Origin: Actinoplanes sp. KI2
GTDB taxonomy: Bacteria > Actinomycetota > Actinomycetes > Mycobacteriales > Micromonosporaceae
Direction: 5' to 3'
DNA: 64,000 nt
NCBI RefSeq assembly: GCF_025630775.1
Contig: NZ_JAOSZE010000020.1
Span: 105,566-169,565 of the forward strand
Shown here: positions 50,629-58,906 of the stretch, piece after piece
Layout of the letters: each line of letters starts with the position of its first letter
How positions within the stretch are numbered: the stretch's first letter is position 1
Notes under the pieces: model-generated
What the model was told of the DNA's origin: nothing
Databases searched by the model: none
The model's input: the letters and a program-made list of their open reading frames with translations, nothing else
Program-made: the position numbers and the translations under genes

Positions 50629-51516
50629 ATGACTCGTGATCTGGGGATCGGGCCGCTGCGCAGCTTCGTGGCGGTGGCCGACTGCGGCGGCTTCCAGCGG
50701 GCCGCCACCGCGCTGCACCTCACCCAGGGCGCGGTGAGCCAGCACGTACGCCGGCTCGAGTCGGCGCTGGGCCGCGCGCTGGTCGAGCGGGACGGCCGCG
50801 GCTCGCGGTTCACCGTCGACGGCGAGACGCTGCTGATCCAGGCCCGGCGCATCCTGGCCGCACACGACGAGACGCTGCGCGCGTTCGCGGTCGAGGCCGC
50901 GCCGCGCCTGGTGATCGGCTCGACCGAGCACGCCGCCGCCCAGCTGCTGCCCGGGCTGTCCGCGGCACTGGCCGGCACGTTCCCGGCGCACCAGGTCAAA
51001 TTCCGGATCGACCGGGGTCAGCAGCTGCGCGCGGGGCTGGCCGACGGGCGGATCGACCTGGCGCTGCTGCTCGGGCCGGCCGACGACCCGGACGCGCAGA
51101 CCGTCGGAGAGCTGCCGCTGACCTGGTACTCCGCGCTTACCTCGGCGGGATCGGCCGGCGCGCCTTCCACCAGCGTCTCCGCCGGCCGGCGGGCCGCCGG
51201 GCCGATCACCCTGGTCGCCTTCGACGCGCCCTGCGCCCTGCGTACCCGTGCCTTGGAGACTCTCGCGGAGAGCGGCCTGCCCGCGGAGGTCGGCTGCGAG
51301 GCGGCGAACCTGGCCGGGGTGCAGGCGGCTGTCCGGGCCGGCCTGGGCGTGGCACTGATGGCCACGCCCGGACAGCAGATCGAGGGCCTGACCGTACGCG
51401 ACGACCTGCCCCCGGCCGCGCCGATCGCGCTCTCCGTCCGGCCCCGCCGCGGACTGCCGGCGACCGTGGTGGACGGCGCGGCGCGCGCCCTGCGGGGTCT
51501 GACCGGCGGCCGGTGA
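50629..51516 (+). CDS. LysR-family regulator divergent from the monooxygenase
   Basis: A 295-residue LTTR with helix-turn-helix FVAVADCGGFQRAATALHLT then QGAVSQHVRRLESALG and a shorter-than-usual inducer domain rich in Ala/Gly. Divergent position suggests control of the monooxygenase gene. Its inducer is unknown. Confidence 0.88.
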   Translation: MTRDLGIGPLRSFVAVADCGGFQRAATALHLTQGAVSQHVRRLESALGRALVERDGRGSRFTVDGETLLIQARRILAAHDETLRAFAVEAAPRLVIGSTEHAAAQLLPGLSAALAGTFPAHQVKFRIDRGQQLRAGLADGRIDLALLLGPADDPDAQTVGELPLTWYSALTSAGSAGAPSTSVSAGRRAAGPITLVAFDAPCALRTRALETLAESGLPAEVGCEAANLAGVQAAVRAGLGVALMATPGQQIEGLTVRDDLPPAAPIALSVRPRRGLPATVVDGAARALRGLTGGR

Positions 51517-51807
51517 AATTCATTACCGGCTATGCGACTTATTTCATCGTCAGGTCGGTAGCATTTCGCACAGGAAATCCACAGCCGTCGACCATCATGG
51601 ATACGTTATGGAAGATGCATAACGCCTTTTCGCGCCTATCGGCAGTTGGCGTTATTCGAGGCTTGTCTACTCACGTCGGACCTCTCGGAATTGGCCCGAG
51701 ACACCGGGCAACGCCGTCCCGACGCCCTCCGGCGGCAATTGAGTTCCAATGACAAATGTGAATACGCTTCGCGCCAATCCCCGTACCCCCCGTACCTCGG
51801 AGGATTG
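51517..51807. promoter_or_regulatory. Upstream region of the sedolisin gene
   Basis: 291 bases of lower GC than the flanks. ATAACGCC (near 51618-51625) pairs with GGCGTTAT (near 51648-51655) as an 8-bp inverted repeat, either an operator or a leader hairpin. No gene is visible. Confidence 0.4.
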
Positions 51808-53016
51808 ATGCGACCCATCCAGAAGATCACCAGTCTCGTCGCCACGGCCATCCTCGTGGCCGGCGGCCTGGCGTTCGCCGGCGCCGCGCCGGCCCAGGCC
51901 AAACCCCTCGGCTTCAAGCAGATGAACTCCTGCGGCACGTCCTCGGCCCGCGGGTTCGCCCGCTGCATGGCCGTGGTCCGCACGACCGTCACCAGCCTCA
52001 CGAGCGGCGCCTCGGTCAGCGCCGCCGCGGCGACCCCGTCGGGACTGAGCCCGGCGAACCTGCAGTCCGCGTACAAGCTGCCGTCCTCGAGCGCGGGCTC
52101 CGGCAAGACGATCGCCATCGTCGACGCCTACGACGACCCGAACGCCGAGGCGGACCTGGGCGTGTACCGCAGCTACTTCGGCCTGTCCGCGTGCACGACG
52201 GCCAACGGCTGCTTCAAGAAGGTCAGCCAGACCGGAAGCACCACCAGCCTCCCGGCCAAGAACGGCGGCTGGGCCCAGGAGATCTCCCTGGACATCGACA
52301 TGGTCTCGGCGATCTGCCCGAACTGCAAGATCCTGCTGGTCGAGGCCAAGAGCGCCTCGTTCGCCAACCTCGGCGCGGCGGTCAACGAGGCCGCCGCACT
52401 CGGCGCGACCGCGATCAGCAACAGCTACGGCGGCAGCGACGCGTCGGACAGCTCGTACGGCAGCTACTACAACCACCCGGGTATCGCCGTCACGGCCAGC
52501 TCGGGTGACGACGGCTACGGCGCCTCCTACCCGGCCAGCTCGCACTACGTGACCGCGGTCGGCGGCACCACCCTCAAGACCAGCAGCACCACCCGGGGCT
52601 GGAGCGAGACCGCCTGGTCCGGCGCCGGCAGCGGCTGCTCCGCCTACAACACCGCGCTCAGCGGTGCGGCGAGCTTCTCGACCGGCTGCTCCAGGCGGGC
52701 CGAGGCGGACGTCTCCGCGGTCGCCGACCCCGCCACCGGCGTCTCGGTCTATGACAGCTACGCCTACCAGGGCTACAGCGGCTGGCTGACGTTCGGCGGC
52801 ACCAGCGCCTCGGCGCCGATCATCGCCGCCGTCTACGGCCTGGCCGGCAACGCGGCGAGCATCGACAACAACTACCCGTACACGCACTCGAGCGGCCTGT
52901 TCGACGTCACGTCGGGCTCCAACGGCTCCTGCAGCACCAGTCAGTGGTGCAACGCGCGGGCCGGCTGGGACGGGCCGACCGGCCTCGGCACCCCGAACGG
53001 CGTATCGGCCTTCTGA
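51808..53016 (+). CDS. Secreted sedolisin-type peptidase (S53)
   Basis: A 402-residue serine-carboxyl peptidase. ATG 51808 follows GGAGG and is chosen over a longer frame. A signal peptide (SLVATAILVAGGLAFAGAAP) leads directly to the catalytic domain, with only a short pro-region in between. GWAQEISLDIDMVSAI has the catalytic Glu and Asp, ASSGDDGYGASYPA the oxyanion Asp and FGGTSASAPIIAAV the nucleophile Ser. The C-terminal calcium site is represented by SGLFDVTSG...GWDGPTGLG. It would degrade proteins outside the cell at low pH. Confidence 0.9.
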   Translation: MRPIQKITSLVATAILVAGGLAFAGAAPAQAKPLGFKQMNSCGTSSARGFARCMAVVRTTVTSLTSGASVSAAAATPSGLSPANLQSAYKLPSSSAGSGKTIAIVDAYDDPNAEADLGVYRSYFGLSACTTANGCFKKVSQTGSTTSLPAKNGGWAQEISLDIDMVSAICPNCKILLVEAKSASFANLGAAVNEAAALGATAISNSYGGSDASDSSYGSYYNHPGIAVTASSGDDGYGASYPASSHYVTAVGGTTLKTSSTTRGWSETAWSGAGSGCSAYNTALSGAASFSTGCSRRAEADVSAVADPATGVSVYDSYAYQGYSGWLTFGGTSASAPIIAAVYGLAGNAASIDNNYPYTHSSGLFDVTSGSNGSCSTSQWCNARAGWDGPTGLGTPNGVSAF

Positions 53017-53024
53017 GCGACAGG

Positions 53025-53054
53025 AATGCCGGCGGGCACCTGCCCGCCGGCGTT
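53025..53054. terminator. Bidirectional terminator
   Basis: AATGCCGGCGGGCA pairs with TGCCCGCCGGCGTT (one G-U pair) across a two-base gap, between the convergent sedolisin and GGDEF genes. Confidence 0.8.
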
Positions 53055-53062
53055 TCCCGAGG

Positions 53063-54655
53063 TCACGTGCTGCCGGTCGAGACCCGAACCCGGTTGCGGC
53101 CCGCGTGCTTGGCCTCGTACAACCGCTGGTCGGCCAGCGAGATCAACCCGGCGGCCGGGGTCGACGCGCCGCCGGACGCAACGCCGATGCTCACCGTGAC
53201 GGTGAGGCCCTCGGCGACCACCGACCAGTCGTGCTCCTCGACGGCGCGCCGGATCCGCTCGGCCGCGGCCGCCGCCTCGGCCGCGGTCAGGCCGCGGAAC
53301 AGCACCGCGAACTCCTCGCCGCCGTAGCGGGCGGCCAGGTCGTCGGCCCGGCAGACGGACCGCAGCAACCGGCCCAGCTCGCGCAGCACCTCGTCGCCGA
53401 TCTGGTGGGAGAAGCCGTCGTTGACCCGCTTGAAGTGGTCGACGTCGATCAGCGCGATGGTGTGACCGGCCACCCCGGCGGCCAGCTCGTTGTCCAGCCG
53501 GCGCCGGTTCGCGAGCCCGGTCAGCGGGTCCTCCAAGGACAGTCGCTGCAGGCCGTCGGCGCGCAGCCGCTCCCGCTCGGCGCTGGCCTTGGCCTGCTCG
53601 GTCTCCAGCCGCACCGCGGCCAGCCGGGCGTTGCGCTGCGCCGCCTCCGAGGCGACCTCGCAGTACAACAGGTGGAACCGCTTGTAGGTGGCGAGCGCCG
53701 CCGCGAAGTCGCCGTTCTTCTCGTACGCCTCGGCCAGGTGCTCGCAGTACATCATCGCCGAGCCCTTGCTCTCGGCGACGTCCAGCGCGCGCGAGAACAG
53801 CGCGATGGCCTCCTCGTATCGCCCGAGCAGCACGCAGATGCCGCCGCGGGTGTCGAGGTGATGGGTGATCGTGAAGGCCGAGTCCCGCCCCGGGTCGATC
53901 TCCCAGGTGTCGAGCAGGGCCAGCGCGTGCGCCGGCTGCCCGGCCGATGCCAGCGCCTCGGCGAGGTTGCCCAGGGCGCACGCCTCGTTGCGCCGGTGCC
54001 CGTGCTCGCGGGCGATCGCCATCGCGGTCTGCGAACGCTCGGCGGCGGCCAGCGAGTACTGGACGGCCGCTTGCTCGTCACCGCGGGTCCGGGCCACCTG
54101 GGACTGCATCAGCAGCGCGCAGGACACGGTGTCCTGCAGCGCCCCGTTGGCGATCTCGTCGCCGAGCAGGCGGGCCATCTCGGCGCCCCGCTCGCACAGC
54201 TCGATGGCCAGGTCGTGCTGCTGGAGGACGAGGTAGACGTTGGCGACCGCGGTCATCGCGGCGATCCGGGCGCCCAGGTCGGCACCGGCCTCGGCCAGCT
54301 CCAGCGCGGCCAGGCTCTCGCCCAGCGCCTCGTCGGTCTCGCCGGAGGCGGTCAGGGCCCGGGCGACCTCGCTGCGGGCCCGCGCCTCCGCGCTCGGGTC
54401 GCCGATCTCGCGGCACAGTTCAGTGGCGCGCAGCGCGGCCTCGATGGCCTCCGGATACTCGTCGCGCAGGCGGCGGCAGGTGGCGAGGATGCACAGCGCC
54501 TCCGCCCGCTCGGCCGGCCCACCCCGGTCGGCCGCCTCCTGGGCGAGCGCCCGCGCGGTCTCGTGCTCAGAGCCGCGCAGCGCGTCCCGGCTGCGCTGCA
54601 GCAGCTCGGCGGCGGTCACCCGCTCCACCACGGCGATCTCGGAACCGCTCGACAT
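53063..54655 (-). CDS. Cytoplasmic diguanylate cyclase with TPR sensor region
   Basis: A 530-residue protein without membrane segments. Residues about 15-340 hold TPR-like repeats (ATELCREIGDPSAEARARSE, LYCEVASEAAQRNARLAAVR), then a short coiled coil. The C-terminal GGDEF domain has SLEDPLTGLANRRRLDNELA, DHFKRVNDGFSHQIGDEVL and the intact active-site YGGEEFAVLFRG, with a possible inhibitory I-site RADD five residues upstream. It should make cyclic di-GMP; the TPR part may sense a protein partner. Convergent with the sedolisin gene. Confidence 0.9.
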   Translation of the reverse strand: MSSGSEIAVVERVTAAELLQRSRDALRGSEHETARALAQEAADRGGPAERAEALCILATCRRLRDEYPEAIEAALRATELCREIGDPSAEARARSEVARALTASGETDEALGESLAALELAEAGADLGARIAAMTAVANVYLVLQQHDLAIELCERGAEMARLLGDEIANGALQDTVSCALLMQSQVARTRGDEQAAVQYSLAAAERSQTAMAIAREHGHRRNEACALGNLAEALASAGQPAHALALLDTWEIDPGRDSAFTITHHLDTRGGICVLLGRYEEAIALFSRALDVAESKGSAMMYCEHLAEAYEKNGDFAAALATYKRFHLLYCEVASEAAQRNARLAAVRLETEQAKASAERERLRADGLQRLSLEDPLTGLANRRRLDNELAAGVAGHTIALIDVDHFKRVNDGFSHQIGDEVLRELGRLLRSVCRADDLAARYGGEEFAVLFRGLTAAEAAAAAERIRRAVEEHDWSVVAEGLTVTVSIGVASGGASTPAAGLISLADQRLYEAKHAGRNRVRVSTGST

Positions 54656-54952
54656 GCGCTACCCCGGCCGTACGACGATGGCGACCTGACGGCCGAAGCA
54701 TCGGTCGCGAACCCCCGCGGCCTTAGCCCTGCGTCACCGCGGCGTCCCGCATCCGGCCGGAGCAGGTAACAACTGATCATATCGCCGGGATGCACGCCCG
54801 ACCGGCCACGCGGCCCGAAAGTGCCGCCGGAGGTCGCATCTATTGACAACCATGAAATCAGCACGCAAGGATTTGTTAACGTTCACATCCGCGACTCCCC
54901 AGCAGCGTCCAGGCCACGTGCCGCTGCTTCGCACGCCCGCGAAAGGACTCCG
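54656..54952. promoter_or_regulatory. Promoter region of GH54 copy 3
   Basis: TTGACA (54843-54848) and AAGGAT (54867-54872), 18 bp apart, form a plausible promoter. The GTTAAC element follows immediately at 54873. The left part holds the promoter of the divergent GGDEF gene. Confidence 0.5.
54873..54887 (+). promoter_or_regulatory. GTTAAC operator-like element upstream of GH54 copy 3
   Basis: TTGTTAACGTTCACA, identical to the reverse complement of 23134-23148 before GH54 copy 1. It lies 65 bp before the start, directly after a putative -10, so a bound repressor would block the transcription start. Confidence 0.75.
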
Positions 54953-56449
54953 ATGAGTCTCCGGTCCCCCCGTCCCCGCCTGCGCAAGGCGCTCGCCGCC
55001 GGGGCCGCCGCCCTGGTCGTCGCGGCGTCGCTGGTCGCCTCGACCAGCGCGGCGAATGCCGCCACCACCGCACCCTGCGACATCTACGCCGGCGGCGGCA
55101 CCCCCTGCGTCGCCGCGCACTCGACCACCCGGGCCCTGTTCGGCTCCTACAGCGGCTCGCTCTACCAGGTGAGACGCTGGTCCGACGGCGCGACGACCAA
55201 CGTCGGGGTGCTCGCCGCCGGCGGGTACGCGAACGCCGCCACGCAGGACAACTTCTGCTCGGGCACCTACTGCACGATCGTCAAGATCTACGACCAGACG
55301 TCGCACCACAACGACCTGTCCATCGCTCCGGGCGGCGGCGCCAACCCGACCGCCGACCAGGGCGCGAACGCGGCGGCGCTGCCGGTCACCGCGGGCGGCC
55401 ACAAGGTCTACGGCGTCTACATCTCGGCCGGCAACGGCTACCGGAACAACTCGACCAATGGCGTCGCCACCGGCAGCGCGCCCGAGGGCATGTACATGGT
55501 CACCGAGGGCACGCACGTCAACAACCGCTGCTGCTTCGACTACGGCAACGCCGAGACGAACAACAACGACACCGGCAACGGCGACATGGATGCGATCTAC
55601 TTCGGCACCCTGTGCTGGTTCTCGCCGTGCAGCGGCTCGAACCCGAAGGTCATGGCCGACCTGGAGAACGGCCTGTTCGCCGGCGGGAACGGCTCGAACA
55701 CCGCGAACACCGGCCGCAACAGCGCGTTCGTGACGGCGATGACGAAGAACAACGGCACCAGCACGTACGCGATCAAGGACGGCAACGCCCAGTCCGGCGG
55801 GCTGGCCACCCGGTACAACGGATCGCTGCCCACCCAGAGCGGGTACCTGCCGATGACCAAGCAGGGCGCGATCATCCTGGGCATCGGCGGCGACAACAGC
55901 AACGGCTCGGTCGGCTCGTTCTTCGAGGGCGTGATGACCAGCGGTTACCCGTCGGACGCCACGGAGAGCTCGGTGCAGTCGAACATCGTGGCCGTCGGCT
56001 ACTCGAAGAGCGTGACGTTCCCGGTGAGCGGCTCGTCGTACCGGCTGACCAACCTGGCCGCCGGCAAGGTGCTCGACGCGATCAACTGCGGCACCGCTGA
56101 CGGCACCCTGCTCGACGTCTGGCAGAACCTCGGCAACACCTGCCAGCAGTGGAAGTTCACCAGCGTCGGCGCCAACAAGTGGACGATCGCGAACGTGAAC
56201 TCGGGCAAGGTCCTGGACGCGCAGAACTGCGGCCTGGCCCTGGGCACCGTGGCTCGGCTGTGGTCGTCGCTCGGCAACAACTGCCAGCAGTGGGCGGTCA
56301 TCCCGGCCGGCAACGGCCGCTACGAGCTCGTCGTCGAGAACAGCGGCATGGTCCTCGACGACCAGAACTGCGGCACCGCGAACGGCACCAAGGTGCAGCT
56401 GTGGATGTGGCTCAACAACACCTGCCAGCTCTGGTCGTTCTCCTCGTAG
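54953..56449 (+). CDS. Secreted GH54 alpha-L-arabinofuranosidase with ricin-type lectin domain
   Basis: A 498-residue enzyme; ATG 54953 follows AAAGGA. The signal peptide (AAGAAALVVAASLVASTSA) is followed by the GH54 domain (about residues 40-360) with CCFDYGNAETNN (nucleophile Glu) and ILGIGGDNSNGSVG (acid/base Asp). The C-terminus is a beta-trefoil of RicinB_lectin_2 type with repeats such as NSGKVLDAQNCGLALGT and NSGMVLDDQNCGTANGT, unlike the lectin pair of copy 2. It acts outside the cell on arabinose-bearing polysaccharide. Confidence 0.9.
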   Translation: MSLRSPRPRLRKALAAGAAALVVAASLVASTSAANAATTAPCDIYAGGGTPCVAAHSTTRALFGSYSGSLYQVRRWSDGATTNVGVLAAGGYANAATQDNFCSGTYCTIVKIYDQTSHHNDLSIAPGGGANPTADQGANAAALPVTAGGHKVYGVYISAGNGYRNNSTNGVATGSAPEGMYMVTEGTHVNNRCCFDYGNAETNNNDTGNGDMDAIYFGTLCWFSPCSGSNPKVMADLENGLFAGGNGSNTANTGRNSAFVTAMTKNNGTSTYAIKDGNAQSGGLATRYNGSLPTQSGYLPMTKQGAIILGIGGDNSNGSVGSFFEGVMTSGYPSDATESSVQSNIVAVGYSKSVTFPVSGSSYRLTNLAAGKVLDAINCGTADGTLLDVWQNLGNTCQQWKFTSVGANKWTIANVNSGKVLDAQNCGLALGTVARLWSSLGNNCQQWAVIPAGNGRYELVVENSGMVLDDQNCGTANGTKVQLWMWLNNTCQLWSFSS

Positions 56450-56456
56450 TTTTCCG

Positions 56457-56485
56457 GCGCGGGGCCGCCGCCGGCGGTCCCGCGC
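56457..56485. terminator. Hairpin between GH54 copy 3 and lipoprotein genes
   Basis: GCGCGGGGCCGCC pairs with GGCGGTCCCGCGC (one G-U) around a three-base loop, between convergent stop codons. Confidence 0.7.
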
Positions 56486-57238
56486 TCACCGCAGCTTGCG
56501 CTCCGCCTTCGCGAGTGCGTCCCGGCCGAACTTGGCCAACAGCGGTGCGTCCGGACCATTCGTGAGCGACGCGACCGTCACCACCAGCCCACCCCGCCGG
56601 ATGACCAGCGTGTTGTCGTAGAACACCTGGCCGCTCCCCAGCCGGAGGGTGTACGAGTCGTCGCCGAGCCGGGCCTGCGCCGGCTCGGTCACGTCCAGGA
56701 CGTGCGGGTTGCCGCCGCTGTCGTGGATCGTGATGGTCAGGCACTGGACGATCATCTGGCGGGTGGTGGCCAGCAGCCGCTTAGCGTCCGCGTCGGTCGT
56801 GGCGAGGACCCCCTCCACCAACTGGGTGCGCCCGTCCCCGGCCTGGAACCCGATCACCGCCTGCACGCCCGGCCACGCGTTGATCCGGTCGTACGGCGGG
56901 CAGTTCGTCACCTCAAACCCGGTCTGGTTGACCGTGCTCGTCCCCACGGTCCAGCCCGCCGGCATGTCGTCGAGCGTGAGCAGCGCGTCGGTCAGCCGGA
57001 CGCCGTCGAACTGCCCCGGCGGCGCGCCGGATCGGCTGACCACCAGCGCCGAGGGCACGAGGCCGGCGATGGTCGACGGAGCAGGGGTCGGGGTGTGCGG
57101 ACCGGCGGCGCTCACCGCCGCGCTCACCGCCGGTGGCGTGGTCGCGGGCGCGCTCGGCACGACCAGACCGTGCCGCTGCACACCGCAGCCGGCCGGCATC
57201 AAGAGGACCGCCGCCAGGACGATCCGGCGCAGCACCAT
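56486..57238 (-). CDS. Lipoprotein with PknH-sensor-like domain
   Basis: A 250-residue exported lipoprotein. The signal (VLRRIVLAAVLLMPAGC) ends in a lipobox-like PAGC with the modified Cys. A Pro/Ala-rich linker leads to the C-terminal domain (LTDALLTLDDMPAGWTVG, QAVIGFQAGDGRTQLVEGVL), which resembles the extracellular sensor part of PknH-type proteins. Its ligand is unknown and no kinase gene is adjacent. The ATG follows GGGAGAGGGG. Confidence 0.7.
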   Translation of the reverse strand: MVLRRIVLAAVLLMPAGCGVQRHGLVVPSAPATTPPAVSAAVSAAGPHTPTPAPSTIAGLVPSALVVSRSGAPPGQFDGVRLTDALLTLDDMPAGWTVGTSTVNQTGFEVTNCPPYDRINAWPGVQAVIGFQAGDGRTQLVEGVLATTDADAKRLLATTRQMIVQCLTITIHDSGGNPHVLDVTEPAQARLGDDSYTLRLGSGQVFYDNTLVIRRGGLVVTVASLTNGPDAPLLAKFGRDALAKAERKLR

Positions 57239-57408
57239 GGCCCCTCTCCCCCGACAGTGCACAATGGTGGGTCATTACCGATGATGCTCGGTCCTCGCAA
57301 CCCCACAACGGCCGTTCGGCCGATCCCGTTTGGGGTCGAGCGGCAACGAGCGCGTAAAGAGACCTCCGAACCTTCATTCGGCGTACGCCCGGACGTAGCG
57401 TCCGTCGA

Positions 57409-58275
57409 ATGCTGGTGACCGAACTCGCTCTCGTGGCGGAGACCGACCGAATTTCCCACTCGCAGCTCACCCGGGTCGCCGCGGCGCTGCAGAAGCAGGC
57501 GATCCGCGACTTCGCGCCGATCTGGTCGATCCACGCGACCGTCGACGCCTTCACGACGCTCGACGACGTGCCGATCGGGTACTGGCCGATCATCGTGCAG
57601 GACGACATCGGGCAGCCGGGCGCCGCGGGCGTGCACCTGGACCAGAACGGCCAGCCGTACTCGCTCGTGGAGTACAGCGAGTCCTGGTCATTGACCGCGA
57701 GCCACGAGGCCCTGGAGATGCTGGCCGACCCGTTCGGCAACCGGGTGGTCGCCGGCGACTCGCCGAAGCCCGGGCAGGGCCGGGTCGAGTTCCTGGTCGA
57801 GGTGGCCGACCCGATCGAGGAGGCCCAGTTCGCGTACAAGGTCAACGGGGTCCTGGTCTCCGACTTCATCACGCCGCACTTCTACGACCCGGTGGCCGCG
57901 GCCGGCGTGCGCTACTCGTTCGGCGGCAACCTCGACGGGCCGCGCCGGATCGTCACGGGCGGCTACCTGAGCTGGCACGACCCGGACAGCGACCACTGGT
58001 TCCAGCAGATCTGGTTCGGCACCGACCCGGAGTTCCGCGACCTCGGCAAGCTCACCAACCGGGTGGGCAGCCTGCGCGAGGCGATCGACGCCCGCACCGG
58101 CACCCTGCCCCGGCTCACCCGGACCGTGCCGTCCTCGCCCACCTTCGCGTCGGTGCTCGCGGCGGCCGGCGGGGTCAAGTCGGCGACCTCCGCCCGCGCC
58201 GACGGCCTGCGGCGCGAGATCGAGGCGCTGCGCGCGGGCACCGCCCCCGCCGTCGAGTGGGTCGACGGCGACTGA
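57409..58275 (+). CDS. Uncharacterised protein with HEALE motif
   Basis: A 288-residue soluble protein. SWSLTASHEALEMLADPFGN near residue 97 has a zincin-like His-Glu-x-x-Glu pattern, and later aromatic-rich strands (HFYDPVAAAGVRYSFGGNLD, WHDPDSDHWFQQIWFG) follow. A coiled-coil-like C-terminus (RADGLRREIEALRAG) closes it. I do not recognise the family; a metal-dependent peptidase-like fold is possible but a third ligand is not evident. The RidA-like gene follows after 13 bp, probably in one operon. Confidence 0.7.
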   Translation: MLVTELALVAETDRISHSQLTRVAAALQKQAIRDFAPIWSIHATVDAFTTLDDVPIGYWPIIVQDDIGQPGAAGVHLDQNGQPYSLVEYSESWSLTASHEALEMLADPFGNRVVAGDSPKPGQGRVEFLVEVADPIEEAQFAYKVNGVLVSDFITPHFYDPVAAAGVRYSFGGNLDGPRRIVTGGYLSWHDPDSDHWFQQIWFGTDPEFRDLGKLTNRVGSLREAIDARTGTLPRLTRTVPSSPTFASVLAAAGGVKSATSARADGLRREIEALRAGTAPAVEWVDGD

Positions 58276-58288
58276 CACCATCGGCGCC

Positions 58289-58774
58289 ATGAGCGAGATC
58301 GAGTCGCGGATCGCCGAGCTCGGGCTGGTGCTGCCCGCGCCGGTGACGCCGCCGGGCGCCGTGCGGTTGCCGTTCCGTCAGGTGCGCGTGGTCGGGTCGG
58401 TGGCGTACGTGGCCGGTCACGGCCCGCTCGCCGCGGACGGCACCCTCGCCGAACCGCTGGGCAAGGTGGGCGCCGAGGTCACCCCCGAGCAGGCGTACGC
58501 GTCGGCCCGGCTCACCGGCCTCGCGATCCTGGCCAGCCTCGCCCGCGAGCTCGGCGACCTGGACCGGATCGCGGCCTGGGGACGCGTCTTCGGCATGGTG
58601 AATGTCGCGCCCGGCTTCGACCGCCTGCCCGAGGTGATCAACGGCTGCTCCGATCTGCTGCTCGAACTCTTCGGGCCGGAGGTCGGCGGGCACGCCCGCA
58701 GCGCGGTCGGCCAGGCGGCGCTGCCGTTCGGCATCCCGGTCGAGATCGAGGCCATCGTCCACTTGCACGCCTGA
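58289..58774 (+). CDS. RidA/YjgF-family protein
   Basis: A 161-residue member of the Rid family, which hydrolyses reactive enamine/imine intermediates or performs related deamination. VAYVAGHGPLAADGTL near residue 35 and HARSAVGQAALPFGIPVEIE near 135 match; the Arg-Ser-Ala-Val-Gly wording belongs to the subgroups away from classic RidA, so imine deaminase activity is not certain. Confidence 0.85.
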   Translation: MSEIESRIAELGLVLPAPVTPPGAVRLPFRQVRVVGSVAYVAGHGPLAADGTLAEPLGKVGAEVTPEQAYASARLTGLAILASLARELGDLDRIAAWGRVFGMVNVAPGFDRLPEVINGCSDLLLELFGPEVGGHARSAVGQAALPFGIPVEIEAIVHLHA

Positions 58775-58856
58775 TCCACTGTCTCGATAGACATCGAATT
58801 CGACGAATTCCTTTCGCTGTTCGTTCTATCACCGTTCAACTGGCGGTGTACGCCCT

Positions 58857-58894
58857 CGTCAGCCAAAAACTCCTACGTTTCGTAGGGGCTGACG
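58857..58894. promoter_or_regulatory. Nested hairpin/operator before the ABC transporter operon
   Basis: Outer arms CGTCAGCC (58857-58864) and GGCTGACG (58887-58894) enclose an inner CCTACGTTTCGTAGG palindrome (58872-58886). The structure ends at the putative ribosome-binding site 58895-58903. It may be a repressor site or an RNA switch. Confidence 0.6.
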
Positions 58895-58906
58895 AAAGAG
58901 GGATCG

